Part shown: positions 1 through 8,217 of the stretch, one piece after another
Layout: each line of letters starts with the position of its first letter
Position numbering within the stretch: position 1 is the stretch's first letter
Assembly: GCF_964253085.1 (NCBI RefSeq)
Contig: NZ_CAXUQH020000001.1
Location: forward strand, 62,001 to 126,000
From: Paenibacillus_E sp964253085
GTDB taxonomy: Bacteria; Bacillota; Bacilli; Paenibacillales; NBRC-103111
Direction: 5' to 3'
DNA: 64,000 nucleotides
Position numbers and translations under genes: made by a program
Notes under the pieces: model-generated
The model's input: only the letters and a program-made list of their open reading frames with translations
Told to the model about the DNA's origin: nothing
The model's database searches: none

Positions 1-21
1 GAGACGGACAAATGGAGTGAA

Positions 22-255
22 GTGGCGCAATACGCGTCGTTGATGAACATGGTTAGTATAGCTGTCTATATTCTTTGCATCGGGTTGGCGTGGTGGTCCC
101 TGCAAGCGTTCCGCTTTGATGTTTTGCTGCGAAGGCCCAAAGGTGCACAAGCGATTATGCTGCAAATTTTGCTTTCGATCGGACTCGGACAGCTGGTTGC
201 GGGCTTTTTCATTCAGTATTTAGGTCTCTCCATGAGCTTCAGTAAGATGTTTTAA
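22..255 (+). CDS. DUF1146 family small membrane protein (YwzB-like)
   Basis: A 77-residue protein with two hydrophobic segments (about residues 8-28 and 45-68), consistent with a two-pass inner-membrane protein. Its size, topology and position just before murA match the YwzB/DUF1146 family of Bacillus; the biochemical role of that family is not known to me. The GTG start is preceded by GGAG at 14-17, only four bases away; an in-frame ATG at 43 is an alternative that would cut into the first membrane segment. In B. subtilis another gene (ywmB) separates ywzB from murA, whereas here only about 200 bases without a convincing gene lie between them. Confidence 0.72.
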   Translation: MAQYASLMNMVSIAVYILCIGLAWWSLQAFRFDVLLRRPKGAQAIMLQILLSIGLGQLVAGFFIQYLGLSMSFSKMF

Positions 256-453
256 TGCGATTTCCCGAATAATGCAGAAGTTTGTTGTCAACAATGGATA
301 ATAGAACGGAATGAAAATCACATTACGCTTCGAACTCTATGTAGGGCATCTCTGACTGCCAAAAGAACACAGTTGTATCTATGTAGCTTCAAATGATAAA
401 CTTAGGAAATGTGCAAAACCTGTCTTTTAAAATAAGTGCGCGGAGGGACCATG

Positions 454-1773
454 ATGAGCAAAATTATCGTCCGCGGTGGCCGAAAGCTAGCTGGCAATGT
501 AAAAATCAACGGAGCAAAAAATGCGGTACTGCCGATTATTGCGGCTTCCATTCTGGGGTCGGAAGGTGAAAGCGTCATCCATGATGCGCCTCCCCTTGAC
601 GATGTACTAGTCATTAATAAAGTATTACAAAGCTTAGGAATTGAAGTCGAATACAACCGTCAGGTGATTCGAGTAAGAGCTGGGCAGATTAATACCTGTG
701 AAGCTTCCTATGATCTTGTCCGGAAAATGAGAGCCTCTTTCCTCGTGATGGGTCCTTTGTTAGCTAGGTTGGGTCAAGCGAGAATTTCGCTTCCAGGCGG
801 TTGCGCGATTGGCACAAGACCGATTGACCAGCATCTCAAAGGCTTTGAAGCGATGGGTGCCGATATTGAACTAGGTCAAGGCTATATCGAAGCCAAAGTG
901 AAAGGGCGCCTGAAGGGTGCCAAGATTTATTTGGATGTGGCCAGCGTAGGTGCAACCGAGAACATTATGATGGCCGCAACGCTTGCGGAAGGTACGACAA
1001 CGATTGAAAATGCGGCAAAAGAGCCGGAAATTGTTGATTTGGCCAATTATCTGAATGCGATGGGCGCTGTGATCCGCGGTGCGGGAACAGGTGTTATTCG
1101 TATTGAGGGCGTAGAGAAGCTTCGTGGTTGCGTACATACGGTGATCCCAGATCGCGTAGAAGCCGGCACGTACATGATCGCTGCAGCGATTACAGGCAGT
1201 GAGCTGTATATGGAGGGTGCGATTGGAGACCACCTTCGTCCTGTTATTTCCAAAATGCAGGAAATGGGTGTAACGATTGAAGAAGATGAGAACGGCATTC
1301 GCGTTCGAGCTACAGGCCCGCTGCGCGCGGTAGACGTGAAAACGTTGCCGTACCCAGGCTTCCCAACCGACATGCAGTCGCAAATGATGGCACTGTTGAT
1401 GGTAGCGGACGGAACGAGCCTTGTAACGGAGACTGTGTTCGAGAACCGTTTCATGCATGTAGATGAATTCGCGAATATGAATGCAAACATTAAGGTGGAC
1501 GGTCGCACAGCGATCGTAAGCGGTAACTCAAAGCTGCGTGGAGCCAAGGTTTGTGCAACAGACCTGCGCGCTGGTGCGGCGCTCATTCTCGCTGCATTGG
1601 CGGCAGAAGGTGAGACGGAGATCACGGGTATTCACCACATTGATCGTGGCTATGTTGACATCACGGACGTTCTGCGTGAACTAGGTGCCGATATTTATCG
1701 CTCGGTCCCACAAGAAATTGAGCAGGAAGTAGCTGAGCTTGGATTTTTCAATATCCAGCCAACGCTAGCGTAA
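454..1773 (+). CDS. murA: UDP-N-acetylglucosamine 1-carboxyvinyltransferase MurA
   Basis: Cytoplasmic enzyme of the first committed peptidoglycan step: it transfers enolpyruvate from PEP to UDP-GlcNAc. The 439-residue length is normal. The N-terminal NGAKNA motif contains the conserved substrate-binding lysine and asparagine, and the catalytic cysteine is Cys117 in the loop PGGCAIGTRP, so the enzyme is the fosfomycin-sensitive Cys type. Two ATG codons (451, 454) follow GGAGGG at 442-447; 454 gives the better six-base spacing. It is followed by a strong terminator, so it is not co-transcribed with spoIID. The neighbourhood (DUF1146 before, spoIID after) is the ancestral Bacillales order and favours the MurAA paralogue. 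Confidence 0.96.
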   Translation: MSKIIVRGGRKLAGNVKINGAKNAVLPIIAASILGSEGESVIHDAPPLDDVLVINKVLQSLGIEVEYNRQVIRVRAGQINTCEASYDLVRKMRASFLVMGPLLARLGQARISLPGGCAIGTRPIDQHLKGFEAMGADIELGQGYIEAKVKGRLKGAKIYLDVASVGATENIMMAATLAEGTTTIENAAKEPEIVDLANYLNAMGAVIRGAGTGVIRIEGVEKLRGCVHTVIPDRVEAGTYMIAAAITGSELYMEGAIGDHLRPVISKMQEMGVTIEEDENGIRVRATGPLRAVDVKTLPYPGFPTDMQSQMMALLMVADGTSLVTETVFENRFMHVDEFANMNANIKVDGRTAIVSGNSKLRGAKVCATDLRAGAALILAALAAEGETEITGIHHIDRGYVDITDVLRELGADIYRSVPQEIEQEVAELGFFNIQPTLA

Positions 1774-1780
1774 AACAAGA

Positions 1781-1820
1781 GGAATCATCAGGGAACGGAC
1801 CTGATGGTTCTTTTTTTTTG
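1781..1820 (+). terminator. Rho-independent terminator of murA
   Basis: Arms at about 1782-1792 and 1800-1810 (AATCATCAGG against CCTGATGGTT, one wobble pair) with a seven-base loop, followed by a run of ten T. It ends the murA transcript. Confidence 0.9.
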
Positions 1821-1825
1821 ACCAC

Positions 1826-1868
1826 ATCAGAAAGTATAAGTTTTCGGTTACCGAAACTGCTTTCTGAT
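1826..1868. repeat. Long nested inverted repeat downstream of the murA terminator
   Basis: Outer arms ATCAGAAAG (1826-1834) and CTTTCTGAT (1860-1868) are perfectly complementary, and an inner pair TTTCGG / CCGAAA closes on a TTA loop. No T-run follows, so it is not an ordinary terminator. It could be a structured RNA end, an operator, or part of a decayed mobile element. The function is unknown. Confidence 0.6.
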
Positions 1869-1934
1869 TGGCGATAAAACCTACTACTCAAACGCGGTCG
1901 CTCATCTTTGAATGGCCTCGATAGAGGTTTTCTC

Positions 1935-2130
1935 AATCTACCACTACACCTCACCTACCTAAATATCTCGATCCACTCCTCGATCCACTCCTGCCACTAC
2001 ACTTTATCTACGTCTAGCACTATACTTTATCTCCCTACCACTACATAGAATCTACACCTACCTTAGAGCTAGATTTTACCCAACTCGTATCCTCTCTCCC
2101 TGCTTCTATTACATGCAACGTTACCCTCTC
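1935..2130. repeat. Pyrimidine-rich low-complexity tract with short direct repeats
   Basis: The + strand is almost free of G for nearly 200 bases and is built from short recurring words. CGATCCACTCCT is tandemly duplicated at 1969-1980 and 1981-1992, CTACCACTAC occurs near 1938 and again at 2035-2044, and CACTA(C/T)ACTTTATCT occurs at about 1995 and 2019. No credible coding frame or RNA gene is visible in it. It forms the middle of a roughly 650-base gap between murA and spoIID. Confidence 0.6.
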
Positions 2131-2171
2131 ACACGTTTAAGTGTAAAATCTACAGTTAATTCCTTCGCTTT

Positions 2172-2220
2172 TCTCGCAGTAAATAAACTAACTGGATTTC
2201 CTGCAGTTAGTTTCGCGAGA
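2172..2220. repeat. Two-tier palindromic intergenic element
   Basis: Inner arms AAACTAACTG (2185-2194) and CAGTTAGTTT (2204-2213) are perfect ten-base complements around a nine-base loop. Outside them TCTCGC (2172-2177) pairs with GCGAGA (2215-2220). There is no T-run. The organisation resembles dispersed palindromic intergenic repeats of Bacillales, but only one copy is in this window, so dispersion cannot be shown here. The rest of the gap up to spoIID (2221-2468) shows no gene that I can support. Confidence 0.6.
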
Positions 2221-2468
2221 TTTCGCTGATATGGCCGATTACGGCGATTTTACCTGTATGTTTTCTATCTAATCAGCAATTTCGGGCATTTCCGGCGAAA
2301 ATAGTTGGAGGTTTCCCAGTTAAACCGTAGCCGCCGGGGCGAAGCGAATCGGCACTATCAATTCCCGATCCTAGCCTCGTTCGTGTTCTATTCTAGCAAC
2401 CCCTCTCATAAGCTAAGACATACCAAAATTGCTGCTAGTAAACGCGCTAATGGAGGCTGCTCAGACAT

Positions 2469-3515
2469 ATGTTCAAAAAGAAACGCGTGCTCAGAAAAGA
2501 AGTCATCCTGTGGATGGCTGTTTGTTTATCTTCCATGTTGTGTGTCACTATCATTGTGCCTGGATTGCTAGTCAAGAAGATTCCGACCGATGAGGTGTAC
2601 CCGATTCCAATTGAAGGTTCATTCTTGCAAGAGACTAGCGCAGAACAAGAGTTGATGATTCCTGTGTATTTGACGAAACAGGCAACTGTGCAGACCGTTC
2701 CACTAGAACAGTATGTAAGAGGTGTGCTGGCTGCCGAAATGCCCGTAGATTTCGAGCTTGAGGCACTCAAGGCGCAAGCGATGGCGGCAAGAACGTATGT
2801 TGTGCGTAGAGTCATAGAGAAAGATTATAGCAATATGCCAGTGAATGACGCACTTGTGACAGACACGACAGCTCATCAGGCCTATCTGACTGACGAAGAG
2901 CTTAGAGTGAAGTGGGACAAGACCAAGTACGAAACCAATATGGCTAAGATTGATAGAGCCGTCAATGAGACCAAGGATAAAATACTTACCTATGGGCATG
3001 TACCGATCAACGCGACTTTTTTCTCAACAAGCAATGGTTATACCGAGAATTCGGAAGAATATTGGCCTTTCAAAAGTCCTTATTTACGCAGCGTGCCTAG
3101 TCCATGGGATATTAAGCTTTCCTCTCGCTATCAAGAAAGTGTCACAATCAGCTATAAGACAATGCTTCAGAAGTTAGGTGTGGCGAGTATTGCGACAACA
3201 GATACAAGCGCCAAAGGCATGAAAGTACTCTCTTGGTCTACCGGACATCGCATTAAAAGCATGACGATAGGAGGCAAGGTATTCTCAGGACGCGAAGTAA
3301 GAGAGAAGCTAGGCCTAGCATCCTCTCAATTCGCTTGGAAATGGGCGGGCTCTCAAATCACGATTACGACGTATGGATACGGCCACGGAGTAGGTCTCAG
3401 TCAATGGGGCGCCAACGGAATGGCGAAGGAAGGGAAAACCGCGGAGGAGATCGTAACCTATTATTACACGGGCATCTCTATTGAAAATGCAGCCTCTTTT
3501 CTCCACAAATCGTAA
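2469..3515 (+). CDS. spoIID: Stage II sporulation protein D (SpoIID)
   Basis: Mother-cell lytic transglycosylase that, with SpoIIM and SpoIIP, degrades septal peptidoglycan and drives engulfment. The 348-residue protein has an N-terminal membrane anchor (about residues 10-34), the SpoIID/LytB domain from about residue 60 (motif RGVLAAEMP, then the KAQAMAARTY segment) and the C-terminal signature GYGHGVGLSQWGANGMA, all typical of active SpoIID. GGAGG sits about eleven bases before the ATG. Expression by sigma-E is expected from the family; I could not pick out a clean sigma-E promoter upstream. Confidence 0.95.
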   Translation: MFKKKRVLRKEVILWMAVCLSSMLCVTIIVPGLLVKKIPTDEVYPIPIEGSFLQETSAEQELMIPVYLTKQATVQTVPLEQYVRGVLAAEMPVDFELEALKAQAMAARTYVVRRVIEKDYSNMPVNDALVTDTTAHQAYLTDEELRVKWDKTKYETNMAKIDRAVNETKDKILTYGHVPINATFFSTSNGYTENSEEYWPFKSPYLRSVPSPWDIKLSSRYQESVTISYKTMLQKLGVASIATTDTSAKGMKVLSWSTGHRIKSMTIGGKVFSGREVREKLGLASSQFAWKWAGSQITITTYGYGHGVGLSQWGANGMAKEGKTAEEIVTYYYTGISIENAASFLHKS

Positions 3516-3597
3516 ACTTGTATTGTTTCTATAAAAATATCTTTCTGTAAGTATAAAACCTTGGAATGTGTCAAGAATGGTTGATGAGGTGATAACC

Positions 3598-4335
3598 ATG
3601 AGTGATAATAACAAAGGTTTTCAGAAAGAAGAAGCTCCTAAAACTGTTCAAGGAGCACAAGGTCCAACATCTGCATGGAAGAGGTTGCTTGCTAAGAAAT
3701 GGGTATTCCCAGCGACGTATGTGGCAGCAGCAGCAATTATCTTAACCTTAATGTGGGTGTACCAGGGAGCAGGAACGAAATCAGTCAGCCTAGAAGAACC
3801 AGGTCTTAAGGTTAGCAGTAACGAACAAACCGATAATCCGAAAGCACCACTTGATGGGGCTCTCGCGGTTAACGGAACCACGGAAGCGATGCAATGGCCT
3901 GTGAAAGACAGAGCTGCTGTTGAAGTGGCGATTCCTTACTATGACACGAATGCATCCAATGATGTGAAGGCAGCTGCAATGATCGAGTACCTCGATCAAC
4001 TGACACCGCACACGGCAATTGACTTGAAAGCCAAAGATGGCGCAGCATTCGATGTTCTAGCGGCACTAGGTGGTAAAGTTACAGCGGTTGAGCAAAGCCC
4101 TGTTGTTGGTAAGCTAGTTGAGATTACACACAGCAACGGTTTGATCAGTATTTACCAAAGTTTATCCGATGTGAAGGTAACGAAGGGTGCAGAAGTGAAG
4201 AAAGGCGATATCATCGCCAAAGCAGGCAGTAACGATTTCGAGAAGGAAGATGGCGTGCATTTACACTTTGAAGTACGTCAAGTTAGCGACAATGCAGCCG
4301 TTAACCCAGAAAGCCTCTTGAACGTGAAGCAATAA
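3598..4335 (+). CDS. spoIIQ: Forespore membrane protein SpoIIQ, M23/LytM-domain family
   Basis: Forespore partner of SpoIIIAH in the channel that links mother cell and forespore during engulfment. The 245-residue protein has a cytoplasmic N-terminus, one membrane span (about residues 35-55) and an external LytM-like domain. His138 and Asp142 (HTAID) plus His221 and His223 (HLHFE) reproduce the four zinc ligands of M23 peptidases, but the usual YxHL histidine is replaced in YQSL. As I recall, B. subtilis SpoIIQ has lost the first histidine, while clostridial SpoIIQ keeps it. The start is the ATG after GAGGTG; longer in-frame starts upstream lack a better ribosome site. Gene order between spoIID and spoIIID supports the call over a generic M23 peptidase. 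Confidence 0.9.
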   Translation: MSDNNKGFQKEEAPKTVQGAQGPTSAWKRLLAKKWVFPATYVAAAAIILTLMWVYQGAGTKSVSLEEPGLKVSSNEQTDNPKAPLDGALAVNGTTEAMQWPVKDRAAVEVAIPYYDTNASNDVKAAAMIEYLDQLTPHTAIDLKAKDGAAFDVLAALGGKVTAVEQSPVVGKLVEITHSNGLISIYQSLSDVKVTKGAEVKKGDIIAKAGSNDFEKEDGVHLHFEVRQVSDNAAVNPESLLNVKQ

Positions 4336-4388
4336 GCAGCATTTCGAGCATTACCATACATGAGGCTAAGGCCTACATACAGTGAAGG

Positions 4389-4416
4389 GCAGCGGGTATA
4401 TTCCTGCTGCTTTTTC
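4389..4416 (+). terminator. Rho-independent terminator of spoIIQ
   Basis: GCAGCGGG (4389-4396) pairs with CCTGCTGC (4403-4410) with one wobble, followed by five T. Confidence 0.8.
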
Positions 4417-4520
4417 ACATTTTTCTTGAACATTTGACCCTTTTGGGCGCCTAAAGCTGATTTTCTGTGATTATTTTGAAAATAAATATGGGAAATGAGC
4501 TTGTCAGGCTTGGTTACGTA

Positions 4521-4548
4521 GAATATCTAGTCATGCCCCTCATATACT
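4521..4548 (+). promoter_or_regulatory. Candidate sigma-E promoter of spoIIID
   Basis: GAATATC (4521-4527) and CATATACT (4541-4548), 13 bases apart, resemble the sigma-E -35 and -10 (CATACAnT) elements. They sit about 35 bases before the spoIIID start, and spoIIID is a sigma-E gene in Bacillus. The match is partial. Confidence 0.42.
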
Positions 4549-4582
4549 TTACCAAACTATCTCGAGTAGGGAGGCGAGGGGA

Positions 4583-4873
4583 GTGCACGATTACATCAAA
4601 GAGCGAACCATTAAGATTGGTACCTGTATCGTCGAGACCAAGAATACGGTTCGCACCATTGCTAAGGAATTCGGCGTTTCCAAAAGCACAGTGCATAAGG
4701 ATTTGACGGAAAGACTACCGGAAATCAACCCAGACCTGGCCAATCAGGTGAAGCACATTTTGGAGTATCACAAGTCAATTCGGCACCTTAGGGGAGGAGA
4801 AGCGACGAAAATTAAGTATCGTAAGACCCGTAATCCTAAGCTTTCCGAAATCCTGGTTACGGTTAAGTCCTAA
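4583..4873 (+). CDS. spoIIID: Sporulation transcriptional regulator SpoIIID
   Basis: Small mother-cell DNA-binding protein that activates and represses sigma-E-dependent genes and helps switch on sigma-K. The 96-residue protein carries a helix-turn-helix at about residues 22-45 (TVRTIAKEFGVSKSTVHKDL) and a basic C-terminal tail (KIKYRKTRNPK) that contributes to DNA binding in the family. The GTG start follows GGGAGG by eight bases. It lies between spoIIQ, which ends in a terminator, and mbl, the same order as in Bacillus. Confidence 0.96.
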   Translation: MHDYIKERTIKIGTCIVETKNTVRTIAKEFGVSKSTVHKDLTERLPEINPDLANQVKHILEYHKSIRHLRGGEATKIKYRKTRNPKLSEILVTVKS

Positions 4874-5046
4874 GATACCCTTCATCCCGAGATGTTTCCT
4901 ATGTTTCCTTAAACTGGGCGTGTCGAAATTTCACGGAAAAAGAGGAAAACATGCATTTATAGCGAATTTAGCTTATAATTAGAACTGTATATCAGAGCGC
5001 CGATTCTTCACGGGATGGACGGTAGGTTTAGGAGGATTAATTAGAA

Positions 5047-6045
5047 ATGTTCAGCAAGGATATTGGAATAGATCTCGGCACGGCAAATGTGCTTATTCAT
5101 GTAAAAGGTCGCGGAGTTGTGCTTGATGAGCCATCCGTAGTTGCGATTGAAAGCGATACGAAACGCGTGTTGGCTGTTGGGGAAGAAGCCTTCCGCATGG
5201 TAGGTAGAACGCCTGGTAACATTATTGCGATTCGTCCTCTTAAGGATGGTGTTATCGCGGATTTTGATATTACGGAAATGATGTTGAAGCATTTCATTGC
5301 AAAAATTGGGGGCAAGAATTGGTATTCTCATCCGAGAATACTGATCTGCGCCCCTACCAACATTACCTCAGTTGAGCAGAAAGCGATTCGCGAAGCAGCT
5401 GAGCGCAGCGGTGCCCGAGAGGTATTCATGGAAGAAGAACCGAAGGCGGCGGCAATTGGCGCCGGTATGGACATCTTCCAGCCTAGCGGTAACATGGTTG
5501 TTGATATTGGTGGAGGGACGACGGATGTTGCCGTATTATCCATGGGCGACATCGTCACCTCCTCTTCCATCAAGATCGCTGGCGACAAGTTCGATACAGC
5601 GATCATGAAGTATATCAAAAATAAGTACAAGCTGTTGATCGGTGAACGGACAAGCGAAGACATTAAGTTGAAAATTGGAACGGTATATCCACATGGGCGT
5701 GATCAAGAGATGGATATTCGCGGAAGAGATATGGTTTCTGGACTTCCTTTGACGATTACAATTCACTCCAGTGAGGTTCAGGAAGCACTATGGGATCCGG
5801 TTTCCTCCATTGTCACTGCGGCGAAGAGCGTACTTGAGCGGACACCACCTGAGTTATCTGCGGACATTATTGACCGTGGCGTTATTCTGACAGGTGGCGG
5901 CGCATTGTTGCATGGGCTTGATCAATTGCTTGCGGATGAATTGAAAGTGCCTGTACTTATCGCTGAAGATCCAATGTCTTGTGTTGTTAAAGGCACAGGG
6001 ATTATGTTGGATAATTTAGATAAAGTAACCAAACGCAAATTTTAA
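5047..6045 (+). CDS. mbl: Rod-shape determining MreB paralogue Mbl
   Basis: Actin-like ATPase that polymerises under the membrane and guides lateral wall synthesis. The 332-residue length is typical. Visible actin-fold signatures are the phosphate-1 motif DLGTANV at the N-terminus, the phosphate-2 motif DIGGGTTDVAVLS near residue 157, and the adenosine motif LTGGGALLHG near residue 280. The start follows AGGAGG by about ten bases. Its place between spoIIID and flhO identifies it as Mbl rather than MreB or MreBH. A TATAAT-like -10 lies at about 4973 without a clear -35. Confidence 0.93.
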   Translation: MFSKDIGIDLGTANVLIHVKGRGVVLDEPSVVAIESDTKRVLAVGEEAFRMVGRTPGNIIAIRPLKDGVIADFDITEMMLKHFIAKIGGKNWYSHPRILICAPTNITSVEQKAIREAAERSGAREVFMEEEPKAAAIGAGMDIFQPSGNMVVDIGGGTTDVAVLSMGDIVTSSSIKIAGDKFDTAIMKYIKNKYKLLIGERTSEDIKLKIGTVYPHGRDQEMDIRGRDMVSGLPLTITIHSSEVQEALWDPVSSIVTAAKSVLERTPPELSADIIDRGVILTGGGALLHGLDQLLADELKVPVLIAEDPMSCVVKGTGIMLDNLDKVTKRKF

Positions 6046-6073
6046 TTAGATAGACTATCTAAGAGGTGACTAG

Positions 6074-6967
6074 ATGTTAAGAGGACTGTATACCGCGGCG
6101 GCAGGGATGATTTCTGAGCAACGCAGACACGATACCATAACGAATAATATTGCCAACTTGAATTCCCCAGGCTTTAAACAGGGTAATGCCTTGTCGCGTT
6201 CGTTTCCAGAAATGCTGATCTCTACGATTCGCGGTGGACAAGGTGCCTCTCCAGCGCCGCTTGGAAGGATGAGCTTAGGTGTGTTCTCTGAGGAAAGTAT
6301 CTCGGTCCACACCCAGGGTGATCTGCAGGAAACGCAGAACCCCTTTGATTTCGCATTGGTCTCTAACATTCAGGTAGCGGGAGTTACATTTGATGCAACG
6401 GGCAAATACGTAAATGCAGAAGGGGAGCGAACGTTCCAACCGCAGGCACTATTCACCGTGTTGAACCCGAATGGTGAGCAGCGTTACTCCTTAAACGGGA
6501 AGTTCACCGTCGATGCAGCAGGTCAACTTGTTAATGCCAATGGTGAACAAGTGTTGGGCCGAGATGGACAACCCTTGGTCTTGTTGGATGGAGCTGGACA
6601 ACCGATATCCAATTTCAAAGTAACGGATAAGGGTGAATTCATGGACAGCGACGGCCGCCCGATTCTGGATGCGGCAGGCGCACCGATCGGTTTGATGCTT
6701 TCGCGTGCAGAGAACCCGAATCTGTTGCTCCGTGAGGGGAATGGTTTATTGCGTATTAATCCAGGGGATGAAGCGACGATCACGCAAGTAGCGCCAGGCG
6801 ACCAAGTTGAAGTGCGTCAAGGCTTTATCGAGCGTTCGAACGTGGACTCCGCGCAATCCATGGTGGATATGATGTCGGCGCTGCGCGCCTATGAAGCGAA
6901 TCAGAAAGTGATCCAATCGTATGATAAAAGTATGGATAAAGCAGCAAATGAAGTAGGACGCGTCTAA
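6074..6967 (+). CDS. flhO: Flagellar rod/basal-body protein FlhO (FlgF-like)
   Basis: Distal rod protein of the flagellar basal body. The 297-residue protein starts with the conserved rod motif (LYTAAAGMISEQRRHDTITNNIANLNSPGF cut here as positions 5-34) and ends with the coiled-coil segment MVDMMSALRAYEANQKVIQSYD that packs in the rod. The middle carries an acidic/Gly-Asn region rich in DxxG-type turns (about 120-190). GAGGTG precedes the ATG. It is separated from flhP by 24 bases, so the two are translated from one message. Confidence 0.88.
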   Translation: MLRGLYTAAAGMISEQRRHDTITNNIANLNSPGFKQGNALSRSFPEMLISTIRGGQGASPAPLGRMSLGVFSEESISVHTQGDLQETQNPFDFALVSNIQVAGVTFDATGKYVNAEGERTFQPQALFTVLNPNGEQRYSLNGKFTVDAAGQLVNANGEQVLGRDGQPLVLLDGAGQPISNFKVTDKGEFMDSDGRPILDAAGAPIGLMLSRAENPNLLLREGNGLLRINPGDEATITQVAPGDQVEVRQGFIERSNVDSAQSMVDMMSALRAYEANQKVIQSYDKSMDKAANEVGRV

Positions 6968-6991
6968 ATCTAGCTTGCGAAGGAGCCAGCC

Positions 6992-7858
6992 ATGAACAAT
7001 TCCATGATCAACTCATCGGTATCCATGCACAGCTTACAGCAAAAGCTGGATATTCTCTCCAATAACATAGCAAATGTGAATACCAACGGCTTTAAGAAGA
7101 AGGAAGCTTCCTTCGAAGATGTATTGACGAACGTTCAAGCACAGCCTGAAGGGTTCCGTCAGCAAGGGCGCTTCTCGCCGCTCGGTTTTAATCAAGGCTG
7201 GGGCTCGAGGCTTGTGCAAATTCAGACGAATTTGGCACAAGGACCGATTCAGCCGACAGGCAATACAACCGACTTCGCTATTCAAGGCGATGGCTTGTTT
7301 GAAGTAGCTGTCAGCAAGGTAGACGAGAATGGTGACCAAGTATTTCAGCCAGCTTGGACACGTAACGGGGCATTTAGCTTAACGCCGAACGGACAAGGCG
7401 GGACGGTTCTTACGACGAAAGAGGGCCATTATATCGCAGATATCAATGGAAGCCCGATTAACGTACCATCAGGTATTCGCCCAGTCGTTGAGAAAGATGG
7501 TACAATCCAAGGCTACAATGAACAGGATCCAGCAGCAGCACCCGTGACAATAGGCCAAATCAAGCTGGTTCGTGTAGTACGACCACAGTTGCTTCAAGAT
7601 GTGGGAGATAATTTATACACACTTCCAGCGGGGATTACTGACGGTGAGAGAGCGAATATCCTGCAAGATGTGAACGGTGTGGCCGCAACAGAGGCGACTC
7701 GCGTAAGCTTAATGCAGGGCTTTCTGGAACAATCGAATGTGACACTCTCGGATGAAATGACGGACCTGGTTATTGTGCAACGAGCATTACAGCTGAATTC
7801 CCGGGCCATCACATCCTCTGATCAGATGATGAACATGGCTAACAATTTACGTGCTTGA
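6992..7858 (+). CDS. flhP: Flagellar rod/hook-basal body protein FlhP (FlgG-like)
   Basis: Second distal rod protein, 288 residues. The N-terminal helix has the family pattern QQKLDILSNNIANVNTNGFK and the C-terminus has the matching VIVQRALQLNSRAITSSDQMM coiled-coil motif; the centre contains the FAIQGDGLFEV strand common to FlgG, FlgF and FlgE. AAGGAG lies about seven bases before the ATG. The flhO-flhP pair downstream of mbl is a Bacillales arrangement, and the rest of the flagellar genes in this window are 35 kb away. Confidence 0.9.
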   Translation: MNNSMINSSVSMHSLQQKLDILSNNIANVNTNGFKKKEASFEDVLTNVQAQPEGFRQQGRFSPLGFNQGWGSRLVQIQTNLAQGPIQPTGNTTDFAIQGDGLFEVAVSKVDENGDQVFQPAWTRNGAFSLTPNGQGGTVLTTKEGHYIADINGSPINVPSGIRPVVEKDGTIQGYNEQDPAAAPVTIGQIKLVRVVRPQLLQDVGDNLYTLPAGITDGERANILQDVNGVAATEATRVSLMQGFLEQSNVTLSDEMTDLVIVQRALQLNSRAITSSDQMMNMANNLRA

Positions 7859-7881
7859 TCGTAGAAAGGAAGGGATAGGCT

Positions 7882-8103
7882 ATGGTGGCAGACAAGCCTG
7901 CTCCAGTCAAGAAGAAGCCAAGGCCGAGATGGCAGAAGATTTTATGGCTTATTTTCAAAATTGTACGTATTCCCGTGCTGGCTATTCTAGCTATCTATAT
8001 TGGCTTATGGGTAGGTTACACGAAGCTCGGAAATCAACCTTCATCAGAAATCTTACATATCAGCACATGGCGGCATTTATACGATCTCGTTTTTGCAAAT
8101 TAA
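7882..8103 (+). CDS. EpuA-like single-pass membrane protein (annotated in databases as RNA polymerase subunit beta)
   Basis: A 73-residue protein with a basic, proline/lysine-rich N-terminus, a membrane span (about residues 26-49) and the short extracytoplasmic motif GYTKLGN...STWRHLYDLV, which fits the EpuA family. That family is often called DNA-directed RNA polymerase subunit beta, a misleading label because there is no polymerase domain. The function is unknown; the gene recurs next to murA or wall genes in Firmicutes. AAAGGAAGGG precedes the start, and a terminator follows directly. Confidence 0.78.
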   Translation: MVADKPAPVKKKPRPRWQKILWLIFKIVRIPVLAILAIYIGLWVGYTKLGNQPSSEILHISTWRHLYDLVFAN

Positions 8104-8106
8104 TCG

Positions 8107-8132
8107 AACTCCCGTATGGGAGTTTTATTTTT
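8107..8132 (+). terminator. Rho-independent terminator after the flhO-flhP-epuA unit
   Basis: AACTCCC (8107-8113) and GGGAGTT (8118-8124) around GTAT, followed by a T-rich stretch. Confidence 0.85.
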
Positions 8133-8217
8133 GTAAGAGCAGCGGTATAATGAAGAAAGACTTAATCTGCCAAATACTGAAATTTCGGATCGGATACCTA
8201 GGCGCAGGAGGATTACC

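Noticed and set aside
1935..2130. CRISPR array
   Set aside because: Repeats are short (10-15 bases), irregularly spaced and partly overlapping, with no cas genes.
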